From: a virus
Strand: one strand, 5' to 3'
IMG/VR virus record: IMGVR_UViG_3300017991_001484
Location: 1-29,639 of that record
Length of the DNA: 29,639 nucleotides
Position numbers and translations under genes: made by a program. Positions 21,952-29,639 of the stretch are shown in pieces. The notes below the pieces were generated by a model. It was not told the DNA's origin and searched no databases. It saw only the letters and a list, made by a program, of their open reading frames with translations. How positions within the stretch are numbered: position 1 is the stretch's first letter; each line of letters opens with the position of its first letter.

Positions 21952-24900
21952 ATGCCAGCTTCTGCGGTCAGAACAGAGCGAGATGAGCACCTTTGGTCCG
22001 AGGCCAAGAAACAGGCCAAGAAGCAGGGGCGCACCGAGGATTGGAAGTACGTGATGGGCATCTACCAGCGGATGAAGGGCGTAAGCAAGGCCGAGGCCAT
22101 CCCCGGCGGTCTGGCCGCGGGAAAGAAGCCTGGCGACTTTGACGCCGAGGCGCTGGCCGCTGGCACGAAGGTCGAACTCGAGCATACCCGGGATCGCAAG
22201 GTTGCGCAGGAGATCGCGATGGACCACCTCACCGAGGACAAGGACTACTACCGCAAGCTGGCTCGGATGGAGGCCCACAAGTCCCTGACGCCGGAACTGG
22301 ACGAATGGATCGAGAAAGCCAAGGACGATCCGCGGCAGATGGGTCTGTTCGCTCCCCCGCCGCCGAGATCTGGTGGCGGCAAGCAGCAGCGGCCCCCGGC
22401 CGGGTACCAGCCGGTCAGGGGGTCCAAAAAGGGCGGCTACTTCAAGATGGTCGGCGGGAAACGCGTCTACTGGTACCCGGACAAAGGCGAAACCCACAGG
22501 GCAACGCCAGTTGCTCCTGCTCCTGCCCCTGCCCCTGCCCCTGCCCCCGAGCCGAAGCCGCTAACGGCAGACGAACACAAGTTTCGCGGAGCGGTGATTC
22601 TCTCGGAGTTTGACAAAAGGTCATCGTCTGGTGCCAGTTGGAATTCAATACGCCCACTCAAGGATTTGGCCGATGATCACTTCAGAACGGCCAAAGAGCT
22701 TGCGTCCAGCGATCCGTCAGAAGTTGGTGTAGCGCAAGAGTTCAGCGTTGCTCTTCAGCAGCGCGAACCATCCATACTGAAGGAACAGGCATTCGATATC
22801 GACGCAGACACGGTGGACCCGTCCGATGAGGAGTTGCTCGCCGCAGATGGCCTCCACCGGTCTATCGACGCCATCCACGATCTCGTGAAGGGCGCCAACC
22901 AGAAGCCCCCGGCCGGGTTCACCCCGATCAAGGGCAGCACCAAGGGCGGCTACCACATGAAGCGTGGGGCCGGCTACATCTACTGGTACCCCGGTGTGGG
23001 CGTCACGAACGCGCCGCACGCCAAGGACAAGGGCAAGGACACCAAGCCGAACGAGGCCAAGGGCAAGGAGGGTGGCGAGGCACCGGCCAGGGAGGTGATC
23101 ACCGATCCCGCCGAGCTCCCGGCCGATTTCAACAAGCTCGACAAGAAGCAGCGTGCTGTGATGACCGCCGACTACGACGTCGTGCAAAAGGAGATGGAGG
23201 ACCGCTTTGGAGCTCCCCGGTCCTACAAGGGCGACCTCAAGGCGGCCATCGGCGAGCACCTCGACGATCTGGGGAACCAGGGCTACATCATCCCCAAAAA
23301 CGTCGAGCGTGCGAAGAAGATGCTGCACTCCATGGTCGACTACGGCGATGCGGCGGGCGTCGACAAGGCCCAGCTGTCCAAGCTAATGGAGGAGAACGTT
23401 CGCAAGCTGGCACATCAGGAGATCGAAGCGGCCGGACGCACCCTCGGCGACCACGGCGTGCGTCACCTGAGCGTCAACGCCCAGCAGTCGGACGCCATCT
23501 TCGAGCAGCTCAAGAAGGGCGGCAAGGACATCAGCCCGATGGACCACTTCATGGCCTACCAGGTGTGGCTGGACCACGACATGGGCTACACGATTCCGGC
23601 CATCGCCCGCGGCGGATTCGCCGTCAAGGACAACTACCACCCGCAGGCGAGCACGGTCATGTCCTTGCAGCAGAAGGACAAAATGACTCAGATCTTCGGC
23701 GAGGACAAGTTCACGCGCTACGTCCAGGCCGTGGCGAACCACAGCGGCAGCGAGGTGGACTGGAGCAAGGACCACTTCGGGAGCGCGGTGCGATTGGCCG
23801 ACAACACCCACCTCTTCGCGGACAAGATGCCCGAGGTGCTGTTCGACAGCAAAGAGGCCGTCGAGACGCTGGTCAAGATCCGCATCGCCCAGGATCACGT
23901 CGCCGGGAGTGCCGAGGGCGGAAAGCGCACACCGGAGGAGAAGGCCAAGGTCAAGGCGCTGATCGGTGGCGTCAAGGCTCAGCTCACCAAGGCCATCGAG
24001 GCACGCGACGATCTCCCACCGGAGAGCAAGCACGCGCTCGTCAAGGCCGCGCGCGAGATCGGCGAGCTCACTCCCAAGTTCCTGATCGGTCGCCTCGCCG
24101 GCCGGAATCCGCAGTTTGATTTCGATGGCAAGGAGATGAAGGTCAAGATCGAGCAGTCCGATGCCCGCGAGACGATCGGTCGCGTGTTTGGCGAGGACGA
24201 TGCCGACAAGCAGTTCACGAAGCTGCTCGAGGACTACGGCGTGACGCCGGAAAAGGCGCTGGGCAAGAAGCCTCCGCCTCCAGGAGCGCACATCGGCGAC
24301 GAGGGCAACGGGATCGAGTTCTCCTGGCAGCCGCCGACCAATGAACATCACGTTGAGCGCCGGCACGCCGACGTGATGAAGGCTGCCAAGGACGAGTGGG
24401 ACGAGATCCAGAGCATGTCGGAGGGAAAGGAGCGCGAGAGCGCGATCAACAGGTTCTTCGGCGTCGAGGTGGCCAAGGCATTTGCACAACTGCTGATGAC
24501 CCAAGATCTCGACGAGTGGCTGGAAAAAAGCGTCCACGCCGCGGCAGCCGGTGGCAGCGCGATGGCGGCGCTGGCCCGGAGAACGGGCAACGTGCGCCCC
24601 AGCCCTTACCAGCCCCTCCCCGACAAGAAGCCGACCGCCAAGCCTGGCCTCGGGACCCGGATCGCGGCGAAGCTGTGGGGCGACCAGATGGCGTCCAGGC
24701 CGAGCGGCAGCGGCTGGTCTCCGGTTCCCGGAGGTGCCAAGGGCGGTTTTCGTCGCCGCGGGCGAGACGGAAAGTGGGTCTACTGGTACCCTGGCATGAA
24801 GGCCGGAGGCAGCAAGGAGGAGGCCGACAAGCACGTCGCGCACAAGCAATGGAAAGCGCACTGGAAGGAAAGCGACCGGTGGCGCGAGCGGGCAGCGAAA

Positions 24901-25776
24901 CGGTCGGGCGAGGAGCAGAAGCGCGCGAGGCAGCAGATGCACCACCACGCGGACGCGGCGAACGCGCTGGCCGAGAAGCACGGGTTCAGAAAGAGCGAGG
25001 AGAAAGACATGGTGAAAAGCAAGTCTGGCGGCCCCTACATCGGCCCGCGCGGCGGCAAGTACGCCGATCCGCAGCACAAGAGGTCGTGGAGGGAAGAAGC
25101 TGAGCATCACGTGAGGCAGAAAGAGCACCACGAGAAGGAGAAGGAGAAGCTCGGCGGGCTTTCTTTGACGCTGCGGAAGCTCAGTCCCGAGGAGAGAGAA
25201 AAGCAGGACAAGATCCAGGCCCACATGGATGCAATCAACGAGCACCATCGCGCGGCCGTGGCCCACTTGAACGCTGGCTGGGGTACTGGCACTTCCGAGG
25301 AGGCGCGCGCGGCATCGACAAACGCCGAGGAGGCGTCAAGGAAAACCAGAGGCAAGTACGCCGAGAAGTCCCTCCGCAAGGCTCGCATCGGCATCGGCGA
25401 GTGCTACGCCGAGCTCGACGAGGACGAGGCCATCGCCAAGTCCATCGAGTCCGGCGAGCTGCAGCTCGGCGTACAGGCCCGTTACGCCGGATCGGCGCCG
25501 GCCGAGGTGCTTCGCAAGGGAACCATCTACCAGGGCGAGCAGTCCGACCGACCGTGCCCCCCCGAGGACATGCAGCGCCAGCACATCGCGGCGCAGATCG
25601 TCGAGAACGATCCGGCCGGTTTCGAGGGCCAGGGCGGGCTGGCAGCCTGGTGGCAGGATGCCCACGGCGTCGAGAGCGGAGCTCCGCTGGTCGTCAAGAG
25701 CGACCCGGGCGAGACAAAGGTGATCGACGACAGCGACCCCATGGTGCGGAGCGCGTTCACCAAGCGCGACTACTAG
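21952..25776 (+). CDS. polyvalent protein: DUF5661-like, HD hydrolase-like core and three YWYP tags, 1274 aa
   Basis: Domain order: residues 9-43, a helical segment (EHLWSEAKKQAKKQGR, WKYVMGIYQRMKG); 50-108, DUF5661-like (KVELEHT, IAMDHL, DYYRKL); 126-133, DPRQMGLF; 148-176, tag 3; an Ala-Pro linker; 319-347, tag 4. Residues about 495-640 form an HD-phosphohydrolase-like set: HGVRH (501-505), DHDMGY (His542-Asp543), YHP (His563), NHSG (His597) and LADN (Asp617), the usual ligand order for a metal-dependent phosphodiesterase or phosphatase. Tag 5 is at 916-947, and GGPYIGPRGGKYADPQH at 1026-1042. The remainder is helical. HD enzymes hydrolyse nucleotides or cyclic-nucleotide signals, so a counter-defence role after injection is conceivable. 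No substrate can be named. Confidence 0.78.
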   Translation: MPASAVRTERDEHLWSEAKKQAKKQGRTEDWKYVMGIYQRMKGVSKAEAIPGGLAAGKKPGDFDAEALAAGTKVELEHTRDRKVAQEIAMDHLTEDKDYYRKLARMEAHKSLTPELDEWIEKAKDDPRQMGLFAPPPPRSGGGKQQRPPAGYQPVRGSKKGGYFKMVGGKRVYWYPDKGETHRATPVAPAPAPAPAPAPEPKPLTADEHKFRGAVILSEFDKRSSSGASWNSIRPLKDLADDHFRTAKELASSDPSEVGVAQEFSVALQQREPSILKEQAFDIDADTVDPSDEELLAADGLHRSIDAIHDLVKGANQKPPAGFTPIKGSTKGGYHMKRGAGYIYWYPGVGVTNAPHAKDKGKDTKPNEAKGKEGGEAPAREVITDPAELPADFNKLDKKQRAVMTADYDVVQKEMEDRFGAPRSYKGDLKAAIGEHLDDLGNQGYIIPKNVERAKKMLHSMVDYGDAAGVDKAQLSKLMEENVRKLAHQEIEAAGRTLGDHGVRHLSVNAQQSDAIFEQLKKGGKDISPMDHFMAYQVWLDHDMGYTIPAIARGGFAVKDNYHPQASTVMSLQQKDKMTQIFGEDKFTRYVQAVANHSGSEVDWSKDHFGSAVRLADNTHLFADKMPEVLFDSKEAVETLVKIRIAQDHVAGSAEGGKRTPEEKAKVKALIGGVKAQLTKAIEARDDLPPESKHALVKAAREIGELTPKFLIGRLAGRNPQFDFDGKEMKVKIEQSDARETIGRVFGEDDADKQFTKLLEDYGVTPEKALGKKPPPPGAHIGDEGNGIEFSWQPPTNEHHVERRHADVMKAAKDEWDEIQSMSEGKERESAINRFFGVEVAKAFAQLLMTQDLDEWLEKSVHAAAAGGSAMAALARRTGNVRPSPYQPLPDKKPTAKPGLGTRIAAKLWGDQMASRPSGSGWSPVPGGAKGGFRRRGRDGKWVYWYPGMKAGGSKEEADKHVAHKQWKAHWKESDRWRERAAKRSGEEQKRARQQMHHHADAANALAEKHGFRKSEEKDMVKSKSGGPYIGPRGGKYADPQHKRSWREEAEHHVRQKEHHEKEKEKLGGLSLTLRKLSPEEREKQDKIQAHMDAINEHHRAAVAHLNAGWGTGTSEEARAASTNAEEASRKTRGKYAEKSLRKARIGIGECYAELDEDEAIAKSIESGELQLGVQARYAGSAPAEVLRKGTIYQGEQSDRPCPPEDMQRQHIAAQIVENDPAGFEGQGGLAAWWQDAHGVESGAPLVVKSDPGETKVIDDSDPMVRSAFTKRDY
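22327..22350 (+). repeat. DPRQMGLF box, copy 4
   Basis: Preceded by WIEKAKD and followed by a Pro-rich spacer and YWYP tag copy 3. It is identical at residue level to copy 3, in a different gene. Confidence 0.8.
22393..22479 (+). repeat. YWYP tag, copy 3
   Basis: PPAGYQPVRGSKKGGYFKMV then GGKRVYWYP: the same frame as copies 1-2, with the Arg run replaced by FKMVGGKR. Confidence 0.75.
22906..22992 (+). repeat. YWYP tag, copy 4
   Basis: PPAGFTPIKGSTKGGYHMKR then GAGYIYWYP, about 140 residues after copy 3 and just before the unassigned region leading to the HD core. Confidence 0.75.
24697..24792 (+). repeat. YWYP tag, copy 5
   Basis: RPSGSGWSPVPGGAKGGFRR then RGRDGKWVYWYP. It resembles copies 1-2 of the DarB-like protein more than copies 3-4 of its own protein. 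Confidence 0.8.
25027..25077 (+). repeat. GGPYIGPRGGK motif, copy 1
   Basis: GGPYIGPRGGKYADPQH in the HD protein; 16 of 17 residues match the copy in the MuF fusion at 28986. It is preceded by VKSKS. Confidence 0.85.
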
Positions 25777-25786
25777 GGAGCAGCCC

Positions 25787-27508
25787 ATGAGCTGGCAGGA
25801 TCGACTGATCGCAGGCGCCTCCGATGCGTTCGGGGGGGCGCTGCACATGGTGGGGCAGGTGTTCTCGGAGAGCTTCGAGAAGGCTGCCGCCCGCGGCAGA
25901 AGCGCCCTGCCCGTCAACGCCGACGGCCAACAGAACCTGCCTCCGGGGCTGCCGGAGCCCGCCGACGAGGCGGCCAAGGCGCTGATGGTCGATCCGTTCG
26001 CTGTGCTCGACGCGATCGGCTTCAAGGACCGCGCCACCGGCCTGACATACTGGACTCTCGAGGAGCTGAGCCGGAAGGTCCCGGTGTTCACTGGCATCCT
26101 CCAGACGCGCGTCCACCAGGTGGCGAACTTTGCCATCCCACAGCAGCAGGACCGCGAGCCCGGCTACCAGATCAAACTGCGAGACCAGGAAAAGAACACC
26201 ACCAGGGCCGAGCGCAAGCGCGCCAACGAGATCGAGCAGTGGCTGCTCTACACGGGCAGCACGCGGAAGTTCGGCAAGGACAACTTCGAGACCTTTCTCC
26301 AAAAGCTGGTGCGCGACAGCCTGACGTACGACCAGGCCACGTTCGAGGTGGTCGACAACCGCAAGGGTCAGCCGAGCGACTTCTACGCGCTCGACGCGTC
26401 CACGATCAGGATCGCGGACATGCCGCTCAGCGCTGATCTTGACGACGATCCCGAGCGCGCGCGGTTCGTCCAGATCTACGACGACGTGGTGATCGCCGAG
26501 TTCGCCGCCCACGAGCTCTGCTTCGGCATCCGCAACCCCAGGACCGGGATCCGGCTCAACGGCTACGGTTTCTCTGAACTCGAGATGATGATCAACGTCA
26601 TCACGGCCCTGCTCTACTCGTTCGAGTACAACAAGCGGTTTTTCAGCCAGGGCAGCGCGACGAAGGGTATCATCAACTTTCGTGGCGGGATCAGCGGCCC
26701 CAAGCTGGACGCTTTTCGACGCTACTGGTACCAGCTGATCTCGGGCGTGGCCAACGCATGGCGCACGCCGATCACCAACGCTGACGAGCTGCAGTACATC
26801 AACCTACACAGTTCCAACCGGGACATGGAGTATGCCGCCTGGAACGACTTCCTGATCAAGCTGGCATGCGGGATCTGTCAGTCTGACCCGGCCGAGCTCA
26901 ACTTTGTCTACGGCAATCAGGGCCAGACATCCCAGATGTTTCAGGCGCCAGCCGAACAGCGGATCAAGTCCAGCAAGGACAAGGGACTGCGGCCGATCCT
27001 GCGCAAGCTCTCCTCGTGGATCAACCACTACCTGATTTGGCGCATCGATGAGGACTTTGAGCTCGTGTTTACGGGCATGGACCCTCGCTCGTCCGACCAG
27101 ATTGCCGATCTGCAAAAGAAGCAGGCGAGCTACATCAAGACCGTCGACGAAATCCGGGCGGAGGATGACCTTGCCCCGCTCCCCGACGGCAAGGGCGAGG
27201 TGATCCTCGATCCGACGTGGCTGCAGTTTGCCCAGGCCAAGGACATGGAGGCCCAGCAGGGCCAGTTCGGCGAGCAGGGCGACCAGTTTGGCGAGCAGCC
27301 TGGGGGTGAGCAGGTCAAGCAGGGAGGCGAACAGGGTGCGTCCGAGGAGCCTGATCAGTGGTCGGACATGCTCGGCCAGCTCCGGGGCCTCCCCGAGACC
27401 AGCCGCGATAAAGAGGGCGAAGAGGCGGCAGAAAAATCGATAATGCGCAAGGCACAAGTGACCGAGCGCCGATCCAACGGGACCTACACCTACACGATAG
27501 AGGTTTGA
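25787..27508 (+). CDS. phage portal protein, 573 aa
   Basis: The ATG at 25787 follows GGGAG. Portal features are the segment VPVFTGILQTRVHQVANFAI, DNFETFLQKLVRDSLTYDQA, GYGFSELEMMINVITALLYS, then FFSQGSATKGIINFRGG and a long helical C-terminal half. Portals form the dodecameric ring through which TerL pumps DNA and to which the tail attaches. Gene order, portal then small genes then MuF head protein, is typical. The C-terminal 100 residues are Gln/Gly/Glu-rich (QQGQFGEQGDQFGEQPGGEQ), likely disordered, and end near EKSIMRKAQVTERRSNG. TerL is about 14 kb upstream, separated by the polyvalent genes rather than adjacent. Confidence 0.9.
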   Translation: MSWQDRLIAGASDAFGGALHMVGQVFSESFEKAAARGRSALPVNADGQQNLPPGLPEPADEAAKALMVDPFAVLDAIGFKDRATGLTYWTLEELSRKVPVFTGILQTRVHQVANFAIPQQQDREPGYQIKLRDQEKNTTRAERKRANEIEQWLLYTGSTRKFGKDNFETFLQKLVRDSLTYDQATFEVVDNRKGQPSDFYALDASTIRIADMPLSADLDDDPERARFVQIYDDVVIAEFAAHELCFGIRNPRTGIRLNGYGFSELEMMINVITALLYSFEYNKRFFSQGSATKGIINFRGGISGPKLDAFRRYWYQLISGVANAWRTPITNADELQYINLHSSNRDMEYAAWNDFLIKLACGICQSDPAELNFVYGNQGQTSQMFQAPAEQRIKSSKDKGLRPILRKLSSWINHYLIWRIDEDFELVFTGMDPRSSDQIADLQKKQASYIKTVDEIRAEDDLAPLPDGKGEVILDPTWLQFAQAKDMEAQQGQFGEQGDQFGEQPGGEQVKQGGEQGASEEPDQWSDMLGQLRGLPETSRDKEGEEAAEKSIMRKAQVTERRSNGTYTYTIEV

Positions 27509-27509
27509 C

Positions 27510-27905
27510 ATGGCCAGCACGTATCGAGTGAAGCACTCCATCGCCATCTTAGCCAGCCTCGACACCGACGAGAGATTGATCGGGTTCGAGCGTTCGAACG
27601 CCGTGACTATCCAAACGATCCGCACTGACATGGAGGTCGGAAAGGCTGACACGCGAGTGATCGCCGCGGGGGCTGTGGACGATGATTTGGAGCTCGGAGG
27701 TGTCACGACGGCCGCGCTTCTCTATATCGAGACCGACCAAGCGTTGACGATCAAGTTCAACGGCGGGTCGGAGTCTCTAAAGCTAGAGCCGACAAGCGGC
27801 GCCAAGGCAAAGTTGTTTTGGGAGGGTGAGTTTACACAGCTTCAAGTGACGAACCCGAGCAGCGACACCGATGCGATCGTGACCTATTTGGTGGCTGGCG
27901 CGTGA
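27510..27905 (+). CDS. small beta-rich virion-like protein, 131 aa
   Basis: It begins one base after the portal stop, with AGAGG upstream. The product is beta-strand-like throughout: GVTTAALLYIETDQALTIKF, ESLKLEPTSGAK, LFWEGEFTQLQVTNPSSDTD, VTYLVAGA. Alternating hydrophobic strands ending in a VxxLVAG tail are common in small phage structural proteins lying near portal genes. There is no catalytic motif, signal peptide or membrane helix. A virion role, for example a minor head or tail component, is inferred. Its stop overlaps the next start (GTGA). Confidence 0.7.
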   Translation: MASTYRVKHSIAILASLDTDERLIGFERSNAVTIQTIRTDMEVGKADTRVIAAGAVDDDLELGGVTTAALLYIETDQALTIKFNGGSESLKLEPTSGAKAKLFWEGEFTQLQVTNPSSDTDAIVTYLVAGA

Positions 27906-28114
27906 AGCTGACCATCGAATCGGACCGGCCCCTCAGCCGAGAGGATCTCGTCAAGGCGGTCAGGAACCTGACACGAGGTCACGCGCACGACCGCGAGCCG
28001 CGACCAATGGAGTACGCTGCCCTCCAGGGAACCATCGACCACCACCAGGCCGTGGTCGAGAAGGTTCGGGCTCGCATGGTCAAAAAGCTCGAGCGCGTGC
28101 TCAAGGACGCATAG
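27902..28114 (+). CDS. small helical unknown protein, 70 aa
   Basis: The start is GTG 27902 in a GTGA overlap. The product is basic and mostly helical: SREDLVKAVRNLTRGHAHDR, then LQGTIDHHQAVVEKVRARMV and KKLERVL. It could be a small scaffold or assembly helper because it lies between a virion-like gene and the MuF fusion, but no family is recognised. Codon use and the coupled start and stop support it as real. Confidence 0.65.
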   Translation: MKLTIESDRPLSREDLVKAVRNLTRGHAHDREPRPMEYAALQGTIDHHQAVVEKVRARMVKKLERVLKDA

Positions 28115-28115
28115 C

Positions 28116-29639
28116 ATGCCCCTTCTGACGCCAGCACAGATCGAGGAGCTGCGGCGGATCATCCGAGATTCGTCGACGGCCCTGGCCATCGGTACCGCGG
28201 GCATGGAGGTCTCGGATGAGGATCTCCAGCGCCTGATCGACGAGGGCTACCTTGACCCCAGGGACATCGGAAGTCTGGTCCTGGACAGCTTCGAGTTTGG
28301 CCGTTTGATGGCCAAGCTTCCTGGCGCCGAGCAGATGAGCTACCGGCAGTTCCGCTCCTACCTCGAGAAGCACCCGGTAGAGCTCACCGACCGCGAGCGT
28401 CTCGCCTACGATCAGGCTGTCTCGCGCGCTGGTCAGTTTTGCGTGGGGCTCGGCACCCGCTACAGCGGCGAGGTCGGTACCGACGTCATTCAGCTCGACG
28501 AGGAGTTGGCGCAGCAGTTTCTCCAGGGCACGCGTGACGAGGCGGGCTGGGCGGTGGCTCGGCGGGACGGGATCTCCAAGCTCACCACGCGTCTCCGCCA
28601 GATGAGCGAGGACTGGGCGCGCGACTGGCAGCGGATCGCTTCGACTGAGAGTCAGTTTGCCCACGAGCAAGCCAAGCTCGAGTCAGTGATCGCTGACCAC
28701 GGCGATGGCGCGATGATGGCCAAGGTGCCGGAACCCGACGCGTGCAAGGAGTGCAAGCGGCTCTACCTCGACGAGGACGGTCTGCCCAAGATCCGCCCCG
28801 CGAGCTGGTGGCACGCTCAAGGCGTGTCAAACATCGGGCTGAAACAGTCCGAGTGGCGTCCGGTGCTCGGAGCGGTGCATCCGTGGTGCCAGTGTCGACT
28901 GGTGCGCGTCCCTGCGGGCATGGTGTTCAACGAGCAGTGGGACCTGGTGCCAGAGGGCATGGCCGAGAAGTCCCTGACCAAGGCTGGCGGCCCCTACATT
29001 GGTCCACGCGGAGGAAAGTGGGCTGATCCGCAACACACCATCCCCTGGAAGGAGGGAAAGAGAAGATCGAGGCGAACAGATCTGGACGATCACCTCAAGC
29101 ATGCTCTCGAGTTTGAGGACACCATCCAGGGCGGGGAAGTGGCCAAGTCCCGCAAGCTCCACGGCCGCACGACATGGAACGGGCTCCCTATCTCCATCGA
29201 GAACCGAAAGGGGAGCAAGCGCCACTGGTACGATCCGCACAACAAGACCGAGGGTGAGACGCTGATGCGCTACCCCTACGGCTACATCCGGCTGACCGAG
29301 GCGCCAGACGGCGATCACGTCGACGTCTACCTCGGGCCGAATGAACAGGCCAAGTTCGTCTACGTCGTCCACCAGCTCAAGGCGCCAGAGTTCAAGGAGT
29401 ACGACGAGGACAAGGTGATGCTCGGATTCGACAGCCGCGCCGAGGCAAAGCGCGCCTACCTCGCGCACTACGACGATCCGAGGTTTTTCGGCACCATGGA
29501 CGCGATCTTGGCGACCACGTTTGTCGAGCGCTGCAAGGCCGGCGAGTACCGCGACGGCAAGCGCATCGAGAAGGCCAAACAGCTTGGCTTCGGATGGCAG
29601 CCGATACCCAAGGGAAAGAAGGGCGGCCAGCGCCGGAAA
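28116..29639 (+). CDS. MuF-like head protein fused to inorganic-pyrophosphatase-like domain, 3' end outside window
   Basis: The reading frame is open from ATG 28116 (AAGGA upstream) to the window end, 508 codons without a stop. Residues about 60-265 resemble MuF/SPP1-gp7 head morphogenesis proteins: TESQFAHEQAKLE, then CKECKRLYLDEDGLPKIRP (Cys210, Cys213) and HPWCQCRLV (Cys258, Cys260). Residues 291-307 are GGPYIGPRGGKWADPQH. Residues about 356-465 resemble the pyrophosphatase-like domain of polyvalent proteins: GLPISIENRKGSKRH, YGYIRLTEAPDGDHVDVYLG (D398-G-D400-H-V-D403, the PPase acidic signature), DEDKVMLGFDSRAEAKRAYL. The final visible residues start another YWYP tag. MuF proteins are minor head components with C-terminal effector domains. 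Pyrophosphatase activity is inferred. Confidence 0.82.
   Translation, partial: MPLLTPAQIEELRRIIRDSSTALAIGTAGMEVSDEDLQRLIDEGYLDPRDIGSLVLDSFEFGRLMAKLPGAEQMSYRQFRSYLEKHPVELTDRERLAYDQAVSRAGQFCVGLGTRYSGEVGTDVIQLDEELAQQFLQGTRDEAGWAVARRDGISKLTTRLRQMSEDWARDWQRIASTESQFAHEQAKLESVIADHGDGAMMAKVPEPDACKECKRLYLDEDGLPKIRPASWWHAQGVSNIGLKQSEWRPVLGAVHPWCQCRLVRVPAGMVFNEQWDLVPEGMAEKSLTKAGGPYIGPRGGKWADPQHTIPWKEGKRRSRRTDLDDHLKHALEFEDTIQGGEVAKSRKLHGRTTWNGLPISIENRKGSKRHWYDPHNKTEGETLMRYPYGYIRLTEAPDGDHVDVYLGPNEQAKFVYVVHQLKAPEFKEYDEDKVMLGFDSRAEAKRAYLAHYDDPRFFGTMDAILATTFVERCKAGEYRDGKRIEKAKQLGFGWQPIPKGKKGGQRRK
28986..29036 (+). repeat. GGPYIGPRGGK motif, copy 2
   Basis: GGPYIGPRGGKWADPQH in the MuF fusion, preceded by AEKSLTKA, between the MuF and pyrophosphatase-like domains. 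It differs from copy 1 only by Trp for Tyr. Confidence 0.85.
29583..29639 (+). repeat. YWYP tag, copy 6, cut by window end
   Basis: LGFGWQPIPKGKKGGQRRK, preceded by IEKAKQ. It matches the first 19 positions of the tag; the WYWYP end would lie just outside the window. Confidence 0.7.

Noticed and set aside
22512-22560. Tandem CCTGCC-type repeats that look like a short satellite or CRISPR-like array
   Set aside because: They encode an in-frame Ala-Pro linker between domains. Unit length is 6 nt with no spacers, so it is not a CRISPR array.
1-29639. tRNA genes, integrase, repressor, attachment sites, insertion sequences
   Set aside because: I looked for cloverleaf-like stretches, recombinase motifs and terminal direct repeats and found none I could support, so lysogeny cannot be judged from this window.

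Overview
The window reads as part of a tailed double-stranded DNA phage (Caudoviricetes) genome or prophage. Diagnostic genes are a large terminase, a portal protein, a MuF-type head protein, a peptidoglycan amidase, and two very large proteins resembling the Dar/Ddr anti-restriction proteins of phage P1. Every gene I can support lies on the + strand. Most neighbours overlap by 4 nt (ATGA or GTGA) or are a few bases apart, so this is one or a few long operons. The DNA is GC-rich with strong G/C preference at third codon positions. The host cannot be named from this sequence: no tRNA, integrase or attachment site is visible.

Layout. (1) 2-3228: DNA-handling block: tail of an unknown gene, a PD-(D/E)xK-like nuclease lacking its usual lysine, an unknown protein, a possible small-terminase or helix-turn-helix protein, and a ParB-domain/adenine-methyltransferase fusion. 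(2) 3237-6211: a candidate promoter, then a run of small accessory genes. Several are joined by a near-identical Shine-Dalgarno/stop/start cassette, one appears frameshifted, and one has Wbl-like cysteine spacing. (3) 6271-7383: a virion-type protein with internal repeats, behind a leader hairpin that contains its ribosome binding site. (4) 7471-10057: host-envelope block: amidase endolysin, membrane HEXXH protein, one-TM coiled-coil protein, FmdB-type zinc ribbon, and a secreted RlpA-like double-psi beta-barrel protein. (5) 10054-11889: large terminase, followed by a long near-perfect inverted repeat. (6) 11996-25776: about 14 kb of giant polyvalent-type proteins: a DdrB-like ParB protein, a 2189-residue DarB-like methyltransferase-SNF2 helicase, a small linker gene, and a 1274-residue protein with a DUF5661-like region and an HD hydrolase-like core. 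(7) 25787-29639: portal, two small proteins, and a MuF-pyrophosphatase-like fusion cut by the window end. The major capsid protein is not present and would be expected downstream.

Main inference. A short module, roughly PPGxGWxPIPxGxKGGFRRRxGxGWxYWYP, occurs six times in three different large proteins: the DarB-like protein (2), the HD protein (3) and the MuF fusion (1, at the window edge). It is often preceded by a DPRQMGLF box. A second motif, GGPYIGPRGGK(Y/W)ADPQH, is shared by the HD and MuF proteins. Because P1 DarB is packaged in the head and injected with the DNA, and these genes sit between terminase and head genes, I suggest the modules mark proteins for head incorporation, processing or injection. 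This is a hypothesis from sequence pattern and gene order only.
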